DNA of 64,000 bases. It comes from Paenibacillus marchantiae (lineage in GTDB: Bacteria; Bacillota; Bacilli; Paenibacillales; Paenibacillaceae). This document shows positions 53,566-63,400 of the stretch, piece after piece (the stretch's first letter is position 1; each line of letters begins with the position of its first letter). A program made the position numbers and the translations under genes. The DNA lies in assembly GCF_028771845.1 (NCBI RefSeq), contig NZ_CP118270.1:868001-932000 (forward strand). Reading direction: 5' to 3'. The notes below the pieces were generated by a model, which was not told where the DNA came from, did not search any database, and was given only the letters and a program-made list of their open reading frames with translations.

Positions 53566-54915
53566 ATGAACACACTGAGCTACAGAGATCCAAATACCCG
53601 ATGGAACAGGCATTTCTGGCTGTATGCGGCTCTAATTTTCACTGGCGGTCTATTGCTGCGTTTGTACCTTGGAACACAATTCAGGGGTTATATCGGAGAT
53701 CAGTCCCTGTTCGTCGATTGGATGAATGCCGTCCACCAATACGGGGTTCGTGAATCATACCTGTATGGAAAAGATCAGAACTATCCCCCATTGTTTATCT
53801 TCATTCTGGGGTTGTACCGCTGGATACTGGGTGGGCTCGGCATAACCGCCTCAGCTGGCAATCTGTCCATGAAAATACTGCCTATCGCCTTTGATATGCT
53901 GTCCTTGGCGGTCTTGACTCTTACATTCAAAAAGCTAAGCTCTGGCAAACGTTTGGTGCTGCTTGCAGTTCTTTCCTTCAACCCCGGTCTGCTGGTCGAC
54001 AGCGCCATGTGGGGACAGATCGACATCCTGCACAGTACATTAATGGTGCTGTCTACCGTTCTGCTGCTATGTAATCCTCTATTGGCGGGTGTATTGTTCT
54101 CCGTTGCCCTGCTGGCAAAGTTTCAGGCGATTGTCATTGTTCCGGTGATCGGTATTGTATTACTACGCCAGCTTTATCACAGGCGATTTCGCGGCACGTT
54201 TCTATTTGTAGCAGGATTAATGATGGCTATCCTGCCTGTGCTTCTCTATTTTGCTGCAAACGGAACCCTCGGCACCATGCTGACCAACGCCTACGGAAGC
54301 GCCGTTAATATGTATCCGCAGCTTTCGCTGAACGCCATGAATATCTGGTATCACCTGCTTGGTGATCCGGGAACCAGCGATGCTACGGTGTTGTTTGGCA
54401 TAGTAACGTATAAAATGTTTGGTCTGCTGCTGCTTGCCATTGCCGTGGTTGGAGTAGCGGCCTATCTACTGCTGATTAAGGAAATTCGTATTCCATCCCT
54501 GCTCATTGCAGGTGCAGCGGTGAATCTCGCCTTCTTTATGCTGCCAACGGAAATTCATGAGCGTTACAGCATACCTGCTTTGTTATTCTTGGTTCTAGTT
54601 CCGTTCTTTGAACGTAAATGGATGTACGCTGCAATCACCTTCTCCCTGACTACATACGTAAATATTGCCATGATCATGAGCACGGGCTCTGGTGGCGACT
54701 TTGGAGCTGAGGAAGGGCTATCTCGCATCGGTGGTGAGCATGGTAACTTTGGCGGAGGACATGGAGCGAGCTTTAGCATGCACGGTTCGGGACTGACCAA
54801 TGACTTGATGTACAGCATGGGTATTTCCATTGCGATGATCCATATCGTGATCCTGCTCTGGGTTGTATTTGCCATGACCCGTGAAATTCTGGATGGACGA
54901 AAAAAACGTAGCTGA
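53566..54915 (+). CDS. Polyprenol-phosphate-sugar-dependent GT-C glycosyltransferase-like membrane protein
   Basis: A 449-residue protein with about 10-12 membrane helices. The first external loop has GDQSLFVDWMNAVHQYG, the acidic site of GT39/GT87-like mannosyltransferases; LLLALLAKF-type helices and PTEIHERYSIPALL follow. These enzymes take sugar from a lipid-phosphate donor at the outer face of the membrane. Near the C-terminus is a loop rich in Gly and His (GGEHGNFGGGHGASFSMHGSG), unusual for the family. ATG 53566 follows GAGGAGAAGG; the frame is open upstream to 53485. Acceptor and sugar are unknown. Confidence 0.75.
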   Translation: MNTLSYRDPNTRWNRHFWLYAALIFTGGLLLRLYLGTQFRGYIGDQSLFVDWMNAVHQYGVRESYLYGKDQNYPPLFIFILGLYRWILGGLGITASAGNLSMKILPIAFDMLSLAVLTLTFKKLSSGKRLVLLAVLSFNPGLLVDSAMWGQIDILHSTLMVLSTVLLLCNPLLAGVLFSVALLAKFQAIVIVPVIGIVLLRQLYHRRFRGTFLFVAGLMMAILPVLLYFAANGTLGTMLTNAYGSAVNMYPQLSLNAMNIWYHLLGDPGTSDATVLFGIVTYKMFGLLLLAIAVVGVAAYLLLIKEIRIPSLLIAGAAVNLAFFMLPTEIHERYSIPALLFLVLVPFFERKWMYAAITFSLTTYVNIAMIMSTGSGGDFGAEEGLSRIGGEHGNFGGGHGASFSMHGSGLTNDLMYSMGISIAMIHIVILLWVVFAMTREILDGRKKRS

Positions 54916-54938
54916 ATATTATTTTGCAAGAATAAAAA

Positions 54939-54985
54939 AGAGGTGTTCCAACAGCCATTTCCATGGTTGCCGAAACACCTTTATT
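54939..54985 (+). terminator. Bidirectional terminator between the GT-C and greA genes
   Basis: AGGTGTT pairs with AACACCT and an inner CAAC/GTTG-type stem. T tails exist on both strands (TTTATT and TTTTTTATT). Confidence 0.75.
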
Positions 54986-54989
54986 CCCA

Positions 54990-55466
54990 TTAAATTTTAA
55001 TTTCAAGCAACTCATATTTGATAATGCCCATAGGCGCATTGACATGAATGACACTGCCTACTTCTTTGCCCATCAGTTCTTTGCCAAGCGGGCTTTCGTA
55101 CGATATTTTGTTATCAGCAACATCCGCCTCGGCCGGACCAACCAGCATGTATTCAATCTTCTCGGCGAATTCGATATCATTAAGCAGGATGGTTGAGCCA
55201 ATGCTTACTTTGTTCGAGTCGATATTGTCCGAAGTGATGACTCTTGCTTTGGTCAGCATTTTCTCCAGAATCAAAATGCGGGTTTCCATAAAAGCCTGAT
55301 CATCTTTGGCTGAATGATACTCACTATTTTCCTTCAGGTCACCGTAACTGATCGCGAGTTTCAGACGCGCCGCCAGTTCCTTACGCTTCACCGTCTTTAA
55401 TTCCCTCAGTTCGTCCTCCAGCTTTTCCAAGCCTTCCTGTGTCAAAATCACTTCATCATTAGCCAT
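54990..55466 (-). CDS. greA: Transcription elongation factor GreA
   Basis: A 158-residue GreA. The N-terminal coiled coil includes LEKLEDELRELKTVKRKELA and the tip acidic pair SYGDLKENSEYHSAKDDQ; the C-terminal FKBP-like part ends MGIIKYELLEIKI. GreA stimulates RNA polymerase to cut backtracked RNA. The start ATG 55466 has AGGAG nine bases upstream; the ATG at 55475 overlaps the ribosome site. The detailed sequence differs from the usual Bacillus GreA (SYGDLKENSEYHSA against GDLSENAEY), so a second copy may exist elsewhere. Confidence 0.9.
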   Translation of the reverse strand: MANDEVILTQEGLEKLEDELRELKTVKRKELAARLKLAISYGDLKENSEYHSAKDDQAFMETRILILEKMLTKARVITSDNIDSNKVSIGSTILLNDIEFAEKIEYMLVGPAEADVADNKISYESPLGKELMGKEVGSVIHVNAPMGIIKYELLEIKI

Positions 55467-55607
55467 TTTTTCCATCTCCTAATCTTGCTTTCTATCTATA
55501 TTCTAACCTATATCCACTCCAAACGGTTAACATACCAAGAAAAAGAAATAACGCTCCCATTGATGGAAAGATGTGTATGCGTAACCTTTACTGTTACTTA
55601 CTATATA

Positions 55608-55622
55608 TAGGTAATAAACCTA
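55608..55622. promoter_or_regulatory. Inverted repeat upstream of the membrane-protein gene at 55728
   Basis: TAGGT-AATAA-ACCTA forms a perfect short inverted repeat about 105 bp before the start. It may be an operator; the rest of 55476-55727 shows no gene. Confidence 0.3.
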
Positions 55623-55727
55623 GAATCATCTCAATACGATGTCGCATTTTTTCTATAATGGTCATTATTGCCATATAAAGTCTTCTAACCTACAATAGAC
55701 GATACTGCTATCGAAGGAGGAAATATT

Positions 55728-56903
55728 TTGTATGCAACGATTCAATTCATAGGACTCTTCCTGATCCTTCCTGCTGCCTCCGGGTGGATTATGTTGAATA
55801 GTTTCCTGAAAAAGGCTTCGGGAAATGGCCGAAAACTTCTCAAGGTGTTCGAATTTATTTTTCTGACCATCACTCTATTGCTTTTCGCAGCAGGTCTTGC
55901 AATAGACAGTATGGGTGTTCAGGGAGGAGAACCCTTATCCATGTATGAAGACTCCGGCCTGATGGCATCCAATTACGCCACGCTGGATCACCGTAGTCTT
56001 CTTGTCCTTTTGGTCACGTTATTGCTTGGCTTGCTCGCTTATTTAGCAATGTTCACACGTCCAGGTAAGCTCTCACCGATCATTTACACCTTATGCAATA
56101 GTATCCTTGTATTAAATATCGTTTGGGGTATCGTCTATATCACGCATACTAGCATTGCTTGGTACACCGAGACGGGTATGTTCTTGATGTTTGCTGTGCT
56201 TCTGTTGCAGAGCAGCTATCTATCACTTATCTTCCTTTATATTGGTCGATTGAAACGTTCATGGGATGGCTTTATCGAGGCTACTCTGGTTGAATATCAA
56301 ACGTCTATGGATATGGAGCATTTACCAAAATGGCAACGACTGCTATACCGGTCTATCATTCGCTTTCATACCGCCCCGATAGTGTGGACCATTCTGATGT
56401 TTCCCATACAGCTTGTTATACAATTGATCCTTGTTCTGTTTGGACAACGCCCGGATAGCGCCATTCGCGTATTTCTGGATACAAGCAGCTTCAATTACTC
56501 CAGACTGCCGGCTCCACCGCCAAATATGATTCCCGGTGAAGGGCACTATCTATGTACAGTTGCAGCCGGTGGACATCAAAAATGGGTCAAACCCGTGCGA
56601 GCAGGCATACGACATGGCCACATCATTCACGTTAACCGGCAACTCATGATCGCCAACGCATTCGAGCATGTTATGGAGCAGTATACACCGCGGTTCCATG
56701 GCTTAGTTCGAGGTTTGTACAATCGCTATGGATATCCAATTAGTAAACATATTCGTTCCAAATGGACCGCCGATATCGTCTATCTATTGATGAAACCGCT
56801 CGAGTGGCTATTCCTCATCGTCCTTTATACAACAGACGCTCACCCTGAAAACCGAATTCATATCCAGTACAGTGAGATGCGAGGAAAATATACACGTTTC
56901 TAG
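55728..56903 (+). CDS. Multi-spanning membrane protein with C-terminal soluble domain (possibly DUF6688)
   Basis: A 391-residue protein. Six hydrophobic segments occupy about 1-185, a further pair lies near 215-245, and a soluble basic domain ends the protein with GEGHYLCTVAAGGHQKWVKP, HVNRQLMIANAFEHVMEQY and a membrane-proximal helix near 360. The pattern, including HRPLVR-like Arg/His pairs, resembles the family I know as DUF6688, though I am not certain. The start is TTG 55728 with GGAGG seven bases upstream. No functional motif is recognised; it stands alone. Confidence 0.6.
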   Translation: MYATIQFIGLFLILPAASGWIMLNSFLKKASGNGRKLLKVFEFIFLTITLLLFAAGLAIDSMGVQGGEPLSMYEDSGLMASNYATLDHRSLLVLLVTLLLGLLAYLAMFTRPGKLSPIIYTLCNSILVLNIVWGIVYITHTSIAWYTETGMFLMFAVLLLQSSYLSLIFLYIGRLKRSWDGFIEATLVEYQTSMDMEHLPKWQRLLYRSIIRFHTAPIVWTILMFPIQLVIQLILVLFGQRPDSAIRVFLDTSSFNYSRLPAPPPNMIPGEGHYLCTVAAGGHQKWVKPVRAGIRHGHIIHVNRQLMIANAFEHVMEQYTPRFHGLVRGLYNRYGYPISKHIRSKWTADIVYLLMKPLEWLFLIVLYTTDAHPENRIHIQYSEMRGKYTRF

Positions 56904-56920
56904 AAAAACGGAATTTTAAC

Positions 56921-56932
56921 TGTACCGGTACA
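56921..56932. promoter_or_regulatory. 12-bp palindrome before the arylamine N-acetyltransferase gene
   Basis: TGTACCGGTACA is a perfect palindrome 104 bp before the start codon of the following gene. Possible operator, low confidence. Confidence 0.3.
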
Positions 56933-57035
56933 ATTGAACCAAACCAGTGTATTCATTTCATCCGTTCACTTTTACAATGAATTCAGGGCAGCAGCAATTA
57001 ATAATACGCCCACTACATGACTCGAGGTGATCTGG

Positions 57036-57908
57036 ATGAATGTTACATTGACTCCATCTGAAATACAGGCCTACCTGAAACGGATAGGCATTCATAATAT
57101 CAAGGAACCCACCCTGGAATTCCTATCCGAAATCCAGCAGGCACATGTGCAGTATCTATCCTGGCAAACGGTCGATATTTTTGCAGGGCGGCCTGCGGGC
57201 ATTGATCTTCAAGAATCGGTCCAGCTTATATTGCAAGGCCGCAGTGGTTACTGTTTTCATCTGAATGGCGCATTCAGCGTTCTGCTTCGCTCTCTGGGAT
57301 ATACGGTGCATTGGCATCGTGCCGGAGTTCAGCCATATGGAGAGCAGCCACGTGTGAACTCGTTCCATCTCGGTCTGTCGGTCTCTTTGCCAAATGCAGA
57401 CCCGAATGCGGAACGTTGGATTGTGGATGTCGGTCTGGGCGGCATGCCCTTCGAACCGCTTCCTCTTCGTTATGGAACCTACGGATCGGCCCCGTTTACT
57501 TATACATTAATGCCTTCATCTGTTGCTCCTGGCGGATGGAGACTTGAATATGAACCGAACGGGCCAAGTGAGGGTGTCGACTTCGCTCCCGAAGAGCTTA
57601 CCAACCTGGAGGAGTTCATTCCCAAGCATGAATTCTACAGCCAGTCAGCCGATTCGCCCTGGCATAACGCATTTTTGCTCCGTCACAGGCATGCTCTCCA
57701 AAGCAACGAACTACGTGGATGTATGCTCCGGACGCATGACCGCGATGGTATCCGCAAAAAGGAAGTTCAAACCTACACCGAGTGGAAAGCCGTATTAGCT
57801 GAGAAATTCCACGAACCGTTGGTGAATTACACAGAATTGGAACGCAAAGAAATGTGGGGACGGGTACAGGCTGCACATGAAGAATGGAAAAGAACAAAGC
57901 AGGTATGA
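57036..57908 (+). CDS. Arylamine N-acetyltransferase (NAT)
   Basis: A 290-residue NAT. The catalytic Cys is in GRSGYCFHLNGAF, the His in NSFHLGLSV and the Asp in WIVDVGLGGMPF. The enzyme transfers acetyl from acetyl-CoA to arylamines or hydrazines in the cytoplasm; some members act in secondary metabolism. The N-terminal LTPSEIQAYLKRIGI and LSWQTVDIFAGRP are also typical. ATG 57036 has GAGGTGATC upstream. It precedes the PPTase gene by 80 bases on the same strand and may be cotranscribed. Confidence 0.9.
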   Translation: MNVTLTPSEIQAYLKRIGIHNIKEPTLEFLSEIQQAHVQYLSWQTVDIFAGRPAGIDLQESVQLILQGRSGYCFHLNGAFSVLLRSLGYTVHWHRAGVQPYGEQPRVNSFHLGLSVSLPNADPNAERWIVDVGLGGMPFEPLPLRYGTYGSAPFTYTLMPSSVAPGGWRLEYEPNGPSEGVDFAPEELTNLEEFIPKHEFYSQSADSPWHNAFLLRHRHALQSNELRGCMLRTHDRDGIRKKEVQTYTEWKAVLAEKFHEPLVNYTELERKEMWGRVQAAHEEWKRTKQV

Positions 57909-57988
57909 AGCGACACGCGCAGACCCGATAAACCGATGATTATAAAGGAAAGTGTGCAATCCATGCCGAATACATCGTCAGGTGATAA

Positions 57989-58675
57989 ATGATGATAACG
58001 ATTCAAGTTCTTCAAGTTCCGGCAGAATTGCCCGAGGCATACTGGAACCTTTTTGTATCGCACGTATCTGAGGAAAGACGACGACAAGCTTCACGTTTTG
58101 TACATCAGGCGGACGCCTATCGCTCTGTTCTGGGTGAAGTGTTGACCCGTGTGGCGCTGAGCAAGTTGACTGGCCTAAGGCCGGGAGAGCTTTCGTTTAC
58201 CCGTAACAAATACGGCAAACCTTCCCTCAGTCACCATGCTGATGTTCAATTTAATGTCTCGCACTCCGGCGATTGGATTGCTTTAATCTCTGGCGGTGAC
58301 GCTGCTCTGGGTGTGGATGTGGAAAAAATAGCGCCTATCGACATGAAGATTGCAGAGCGTTTCTTCTCTCTCACGGAGAGCGGATTCCTGGCTGCGGAGC
58401 CCGCAGAGATGCAGCTGGAGACCTTCTACCGTCTATGGACGCTGAAGGAAAGCTACATCAAGGCCGTCGGCATGGGCCTGTCCATGCCACTTGACTCATT
58501 CTCCATGATCCGCAATGCTGACGGGAACTGGCACTCGCCAGAAGCAGCCGCATATCCATTCCTCAGCCTGCGGCTGGATCACGGTCATATGTTAGCAGCT
58601 TGTTCCTCAGGAGAAGATTTACCCACCCAGCCGGATGTCATCACAATCGAAGGGTTGTATCAAGCATTATTATGA
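57989..58675 (+). CDS. 4'-phosphopantetheinyl transferase (Sfp type)
   Basis: A 228-residue Sfp-type PPTase. The magnesium-binding motifs are GVDVEKI and FYRLWTLKESYIKAVGMGL; RNKYGKPSL and VQFNVSHSGDW are also family markers. It transfers phosphopantetheine from CoA to carrier-protein Ser residues and would activate the NRPS at 60477. Two adjacent ATGs (57989 and 57992) follow AGGTGATAA. A nine-codon mini-ORF starting at 57963 ends overlapping this start and might couple translation. Convergent with the NRPS-MbtH-MFS operon. Confidence 0.92.
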   Translation: MMITIQVLQVPAELPEAYWNLFVSHVSEERRRQASRFVHQADAYRSVLGEVLTRVALSKLTGLRPGELSFTRNKYGKPSLSHHADVQFNVSHSGDWIALISGGDAALGVDVEKIAPIDMKIAERFFSLTESGFLAAEPAEMQLETFYRLWTLKESYIKAVGMGLSMPLDSFSMIRNADGNWHSPEAAAYPFLSLRLDHGHMLAACSSGEDLPTQPDVITIEGLYQALL

Positions 58676-58677
58676 AG

Positions 58678-58697
58678 GAGGGGTTTATAAACCCCTC
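58678..58697. other. Perfect 20-bp palindrome at the end of the PPTase gene
   Basis: GAGGGGTTTATAAACCCCTC is a perfect palindrome starting two bases after the stop codon. It could form a small hairpin or bind a protein. The main terminator follows 23 bases later. Confidence 0.5.
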
Positions 58698-58719
58698 TCC
58701 TCCAATAACAATCATGCTT

Positions 58720-58752
58720 AAAAATCCCTGGCGAGCCCGCCAGGGATTTTTT
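58720..58752 (+). terminator. Bidirectional terminator between the PPTase gene and the MFS gene
   Basis: AAAATCCCTGGCG pairs with CGCCAGGGATTTT and runs into T6. It separates convergent transcripts. Confidence 0.9.
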
Positions 58753-58764
58753 CAAAACTTGGGA

Positions 58765-60231
58765 CTATTGTGATTCCTGCGTCAATGATGGAGATTTCTT
58801 TTGCCTCCGGAAGAGACCGTGACCGCTGTTTTTCCGTATCGTTGCAGCCGCGTCAGCATCGCTGATTTTCAGGGCAAAGCATAAACCAATCAACAGAAAC
58901 GCAGCAGCACCCAGTAAAGCCAAACGGTACGCCAGCATATTCGGCTCCATCGCTCCAGCCGCAGTCACCGTCGTTGTACCCACGCCAGCCAGAACAGCAG
59001 ACAATAACGCCATGCCAATCGCGGAACCCAGCCGATTTTGCACCGTGAACCAGGTGGAGGCTCGTCCCATGGAAGGAGGTGGTATTTGGGCAAACGAGGC
59101 AATCTGCACCGCGCCTACCGTCTGCCCCAGGAAGATCCCCACGCCGAACAATAATGAACGAATGAACCACGGATTCGTATCCACTGTAATCTGACTAAGT
59201 GTAATGAAAATCACAGCCGTGCAGATCAAACCCATGGATATCAGCTTACGCGGACCCAGTCGCGGATATGTCCAACGCACAAGCTGCGAAGCGATCATAA
59301 GTCCCAGAGCTTCAGGGAATGTGGTTAGTCCTGTCTCCAGCGCAGAGGCGTTTAGCACGTTTTGATACATCAGTGGAAATACATACAACATGCCCAGCAG
59401 ACCCGCTGCTCCACATACGGACACCAGACCGGAATAGCGGAATAAACGGTCTTTCAGCAAATGGAGATCAAGCAAAGGCTGCTTCGCGCGCAGTTCGGCC
59501 ACCACGAGCAACGTGAGCAGGATGATTCCCGTCAGACCAGCTCCAATAATAAGAGGGTAAGTCCAGCCTCGCAGCGGACCCTGACTAAGAGCGTACATCG
59601 TCAGAGCGAGCCCTGGGGCAGATAATAACCACCCCGGTACATCCAGTCGACCGGCTTCCTGTTCTTTGTGTTCCTTCAGATAAATCCTTCCGAAGATTAC
59701 CGCTGGAATGCCTACGGGTAGATTCACATAGAAGATCCATCGCCAAGAGAGCTGGTCCACAATCAATCCGCTCACAATCGGCCCTAGGGCCGGGGCCAGC
59801 GCGATGGGCAGTACGAGCATTCGAGATACCTTGGCCCGTTCCTGGGGAGGAAAGGTTCGAAACAGCATCGCCATCCCTACAGGAGTAAGCAGACCACCCC
59901 CTGCACCCTGCAAAATGCGAAAGAACGTCAGCGTACTTAATTGATCGGCCGTCGCACACAGTGCAGAGGATACCGTAAACAGTGCCAGTGCCGATAAGAA
60001 AACTCGTTTCGTTCCCCATCGATCACCAAGCCACCCGGCGACAGGCAGGAATACAGCCAAACTCACCAAATACCCCACATTCAAGGTACCCGAAGCAGCC
60101 GGGGGAATCCCCAGCTCCTCACTAATGGTTCGTAAGGCTACGTTCAAGACCGTTCCATCCATAGCCACCATAAACATCGCTAACACATAGACGATGCTGA
60201 CAATGATCTTGGGATTCAGACCGAATTTCAT
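58765..60231 (-). CDS. MFS exporter, DHA2 family (EmrB/QacA type), siderophore-linked
   Basis: A 488-residue transporter of the 14-helix DHA2 group. Motif D1-like DGTVLNVALRTI near the start, motif A-like GWLGDRWGTKRVFL and motif C-like LPIALAPALGPIVSGLIVD are present. ATG 60231 overlaps the MbtH stop by four bases (ATGA), so it is coupled to the NRPS operon. By position it likely exports the NRPS product, as MFS exporters do in catecholate siderophore clusters. Substrate inferred from context. Confidence 0.88.
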   Translation of the reverse strand: MKFGLNPKIIVSIVYVLAMFMVAMDGTVLNVALRTISEELGIPPAASGTLNVGYLVSLAVFLPVAGWLGDRWGTKRVFLSALALFTVSSALCATADQLSTLTFFRILQGAGGGLLTPVGMAMLFRTFPPQERAKVSRMLVLPIALAPALGPIVSGLIVDQLSWRWIFYVNLPVGIPAVIFGRIYLKEHKEQEAGRLDVPGWLLSAPGLALTMYALSQGPLRGWTYPLIIGAGLTGIILLTLLVVAELRAKQPLLDLHLLKDRLFRYSGLVSVCGAAGLLGMLYVFPLMYQNVLNASALETGLTTFPEALGLMIASQLVRWTYPRLGPRKLISMGLICTAVIFITLSQITVDTNPWFIRSLLFGVGIFLGQTVGAVQIASFAQIPPPSMGRASTWFTVQNRLGSAIGMALLSAVLAGVGTTTVTAAGAMEPNMLAYRLALLGAAAFLLIGLCFALKISDADAAATIRKNSGHGLFRRQKKSPSLTQESQ

Positions 60232-60464
60232 CTGCTAGCCTCATGAACGGCTCCAGGCATGCCGATTTCATCACAGAGGCTTAACGGTTTCAGATCTGTC
60301 CATTGCTCGGCGATGTAATCGAGACACACCCGGCGCTTGGCCTTGCCAAGCATCACGGTCCAACCTGCGGGTACTTCAAGGGATGCAGGCCAGAGGGAGT
60401 ATTGCCCCTCCTCATTGATTAACACCAGATAATTGCTGTCTTCATATTCAAATGGGTTGCTCAT
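60228..60464 (-). CDS. MbtH-like protein
   Basis: A 78-residue MbtH-like protein with the full family pattern: NEEGQYSLWP, then PAGW, then EQWTDLKP with the conserved Trp and Pro residues. MbtH proteins bind NRPS adenylation domains and are often needed for their activity. GGAGG lies eight bases upstream of ATG 60464. It begins 12 bases after the NRPS stop and overlaps the exporter gene by four bases. Confidence 0.95.
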   Translation of the reverse strand: MSNPFEYEDSNYLVLINEEGQYSLWPASLEVPAGWTVMLGKAKRRVCLDYIAEQWTDLKPLSLCDEIGMPGAVHEASR

Positions 60465-60476
60465 CGCCTTATCCTC

Positions 60477-63400
60477 CTATTTATGTTGAATTTCGCGCTT
60501 GTTCAGCTCTTCCAGCTTGGCGGCCAGTGTTCGGCAGATTTCCTCCAGCGGTCCAGGCTGACAGAGGTCTTTGTGACGGCAAGCGATATCATGACGTTCC
60601 AATTGGCCCCCGATATACGCATTCCACATTTCCGGTTCAATCGGGTCAAACCAGTCCGGAATAATGGTGGAACGGAAGAAGATCAGATCCCCCTCGAATC
60701 GGGATGGCGTATAGGCCCCCAAGATCCGTACGGAATTTTCATAGGTCTTCCGCAGCTTCATGATCGTATCTTCGTCCAAACTTGCCAGTGCACTGCCCTC
60801 ACTGCGCAATATGCGCATAGCCGTTGCCATATCCAGCGGCCCATCCCCAATGCTGTCCGGATCATAACCACCCAGTGCAAGCAATGCCGTTAAGGCTTCT
60901 TCCTCATCCGGTTCTCCGCGAATCGGCAGATAGTGGCTCGGATACGCATCCAGCATGGCGAGAAACTCTACTTCTTCCCCTTCCAATTGCAGTTGTACCG
61001 CCATAGCCTGGGCTACGTTGCCTCCGAGAGACCAGCCCAGCAGACGGTAAGGTCCCTCAGGCTGTACCGAGCGGATATGGCGGATGTAGTCTGCTGTCAT
61101 ATCTTCCAGTGTAGACGGAAGTTCCTCAACCTCAGCAATGCCTCTGGCCTGTAACCCATAGAGCGGATATTCCATGCCCAGATGTTTCATCAGCCCGGCA
61201 TAACACCAGCTAAGTCCTCCTGCGGGATGGACACAGAATATAGGCAGATGCTCCCCATGCGTTCTGAGCGGCAACAGCACTTGAAGCGAGCTTTTTCCGG
61301 AATCCGAATCCATCTCCAGTCGCTCCGCCAGTCCCGCTACGGTAGCTGTTTCGAACAAAATGCCGATCCCCGGCTCCCTTCCCATCGCTTCACGAATGCG
61401 ACTCATCAAGCGAACAGCCAGCAGCGAATGGCCACCCAGCTCGAAGAAACTGTCGTCGATACTTACACTGCGCATGCCCAATACTTCGGCAAACAAATCA
61501 CAGAGGATCTCCTCCTGCGGGTTACGAGGCGCTCTGCCACCTGTCGTTAATTGCATTTCCGGTGCGGGTAGTGCCTTGCGATCGAGCTTGCCATTCGGTG
61601 TAAGTGGCAGGCTCTCCATCGCTACAACCGCAGATGGAACCATATAATCCGGAAGGCTAGCAGACGCATGACGACGCAAGGCAGTCGATTCCGGTATCGT
61701 CCCTGTGTCCGAAGCCGGAACGATATAAGCTACAAGACGTTTATCCCCCGGCTGGTCCTCACGGACAATTACAGCAGCCTGGGCCACGCTTGAATGCCTT
61801 GCCAGCACCGCTTCAATCTCGCCAAGCTCAATGCGGAATCCCCGTATTTTCACCTGCTGATCCGCCCGCCCCAAATAATCAAGCGAGCCATCATGCAGAC
61901 GCTTCGCCAGATCTCCTGTCCGGTACATACGCGTGCCTGGTGGACCGTATGGATCAGCAACGAATCGCTCAGCTGTAAGATCAGGTCGATTCCAATAACC
62001 ACGAGCCAGACCTGCTCCGGCTACATACATCTCTCCGGTTACTCCTGTTGGTACAGGCTCAAGTTGATCATCCAACACATATACCCGAAGATCCGGTATG
62101 GCGCATCCAATCCAGCTGCTCGCGCCTTCCGTAGAACTGCCTGCATGCAGTTCCTGGTAGCTGACATGAACCGTCGTCTCAGTGATGCCATACATATTGA
62201 TGAGTCTTGGCGCATCATCAGCATGACGTTCATACCAATCATCCAAGCGCCCAAGCTCCAGTGCCTCGCCTCCAAAAATGACATAACGGAGTGCAAGCTG
62301 CTGTCCCCAGGCCGGATTTTCCCTGTCAGCCTGCATAAGTTGGTAGAATGCGGATGGCGTCTGGTTCAATACGGTCACCTTTTGCTCAGCAAGCAACTGC
62401 AGGAACGTTCCAGGTGAACGGCTAATCTCATGAGGAACAACGACTAATCGCCCTCCATGCAGCAGCGGTCCCCAGATTTCCCATACGGAGAAGTCAAATG
62501 CATAGGAGTGGAACAAGGTCCATACATCACTCGCGTCAAAATGGAACCAGTGCTGCGTGGCATCCAATAAACGGATGACATTGGCATGCGGAATAACGAC
62601 CCCTTTAGGCTTGCCTGTCGAACCCGAGGTATAGATCATGTAAGCCGGGTTCAGAGGTGTTACACGCCCATTGCGTTCACTATCCGCAGGGTTTCGATCA
62701 TCCAGCATCTCCAATTGCTGCAAAGTATGCAAATCGTCCATATTAATACACTGAATTTCTGCCACCTGCGGAAGCAAGGTGTATACCTCTGTACTTGTTA
62801 CCATTACTTTCGGTGCTGCATCTGTCAGCATATGTGTCAACCGATCTGCCGGATAATTGGGGTCAAGCGGCAGATAAGCGGCTCCTGCTTTTAGCACAGC
62901 AAGAATACCCACAACCATTTCAACGGAACGAGGCAAGGCTAGCGCAACCATTTGTTCCGGTGCCACGCCTTGACCGATCAGTAATCTGGCAAGCTGATTG
63001 GCTCTTGCATTCAGCTCCCTGTAATTCAAGGTGATATCCTCACAGGTCATGGCAGTCGCTTCCGGATGAGCAGCTGCTTGTATTTCAAAGCGCTCGGCTA
63101 TGGTCAGTTGTGCATCCTCACTCAGCGTAAAGAACCATTCTTTTTCAAGCTGGGCCTGCTCTGTTGGGGTCACGACATGAAATCTGCTGATTCGCTCATC
63201 CAACTGCTGCACTGCATCTTCAAGCACCTGCATCAATCGGACCACAAGTTCACCTGCAGTAGACTCCCGGAAGAGATCTGCACTATATTCCAGCACACCT
63301 TCAATTCCGCCTGGAGACCCGTTATGCTCACGCTGCTCTGTCAGCTCAAGGGTTAGATCAAATTTGGATGAACCCACACCATGAATGCGGGTTTCCGCCG

